A DNA stretch of 64,000 bases from Aspidapion aeneum (Eukaryota; Arthropoda; Insecta; Coleoptera; Brentidae), in NCBI GenBank assembly GCA_963576565.1, contig OY755039.1, forward strand, positions 138,073,369 through 138,137,368, given 5' to 3'. Positions 63,847 to 64,000 of the stretch are shown here, piece after piece. The position numbers and the translations under genes were made by a program. Positions within the stretch are counted from its first letter, which is position 1; each line of letters opens with the position of its first letter. The notes beneath the pieces were generated by a model. The model was not told the DNA's origin. It searched no databases and worked only from the letters and a program-made list of their open reading frames with translations.

Positions 63847-64000
63847 TAAAAAAATAGAGGGTGTTGTGGTTATAAGTTTTATATTTAAATTGGTAATAAG
63901 AAAGATCGAGAGCAGAAAAAAATATATTAACTTTTGATCAAAGCGAATCTGGAGTAATATAATAATATTGTTACTACTATAACACACTGTATATCAACCT
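63847..64000 (+). other. SREBP: SREBP 3' flank or start of the 3' UTR
   Basis: AT-rich, no further coding sequence. AATAAA at 63845-63850 is probably too close to the stop to be the main poly(A) signal; the rest of the UTR is likely beyond the window. Confidence 0.5.

Larger units (their letters stand above)
59382..61951 (-). mobile_element. DNA element with GTGGCACCGCGTCAT ends, copy 3
   Basis: Inverted sibling of 29867-31067, with a mariner-like element nested at 59457-61459. The right part 61460-61951 is the longest intact body of this family's left half. Confidence 0.72.

Overview
The window is eukaryotic, almost certainly from an insect: AT-rich, no operons, GT-AG introns, and Penelope-like, LINE, pogo/Tigger and mariner-like transposons. 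A beetle is my guess from the style of the repeats, but the sequence does not settle the order. I found one host gene. It is a sterol regulatory element-binding protein (SREBP) on the + strand, with 14 coding exons from 1279 to 63846. The 5' part (promoter, first exons, acidic activation domain) lies upstream of the window. The exon phases join into one frame of 836 residues plus a stop. In order it encodes the end of the N-terminal linker, the bHLH-zipper with the SREBP-type tyrosine, a serine-rich linker, membrane segment 1 with the site-2 protease region, a short lumenal loop with a site-1 protease-type RxxL, membrane segment 2, and the long C-terminal SCAP-binding domain.

The other ~61 kb is intron, mostly repeats and often nested three deep. 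Intron 1 (1402-3403) holds a TIR element. Intron 2 (3753-5774) holds a 5'-truncated LINE with a 10-bp target duplication. Intron 4 (6147-12111) holds a foldback element carrying a solo LTR and a 1.8-kb DNA element, followed by a second DNA element that ends 26 nt before exon 5. Intron 5 (12303-20354) holds a near-perfect 480-bp inverted repeat with hammerhead-like sequence, a hairpin-ended element, a TIR/6-bp-TSD element and a Tigger relic. Intron 6 (20537-24928) holds two nested inverted-repeat elements. Intron 7 (25072-28453) holds a tandem-repeat composite and a LINE.

Intron 8 (28560-34378) holds a Penelope-like fragment with a GIY-YIG nuclease, a further element and an LTR with primer-binding site. 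Intron 9 (34572-39841) holds a palindrome with a tRNA-like core, a second 1.8-kb element and a LINE split by a mariner-type element. Intron 10 (40028-45197) holds a nest that includes a 1.4-kb transposon with an 8-bp target duplication and a P-like reading frame. Introns 11 and 12 hold repeats, a minisatellite array and a foldback. Intron 13 (55173-63622) holds a second GACGTC-rich DNA element, a mariner-like element with long TIRs and a decayed transposase, and a CR1/Jockey-type LINE.

The repeats do not act together with SREBP in any way I can show. Several end 18-36 nt from SREBP splice sites, so they may supply branch points or intronic splicing signals. The most unusual signals are the recurrent (TTCGG)n tracts inside unrelated repeat copies, the tRNA-like palindrome, the hammerhead-like inverted repeat, and DNA-element families of different interior that share CCCAAGnAACATT-type ends.
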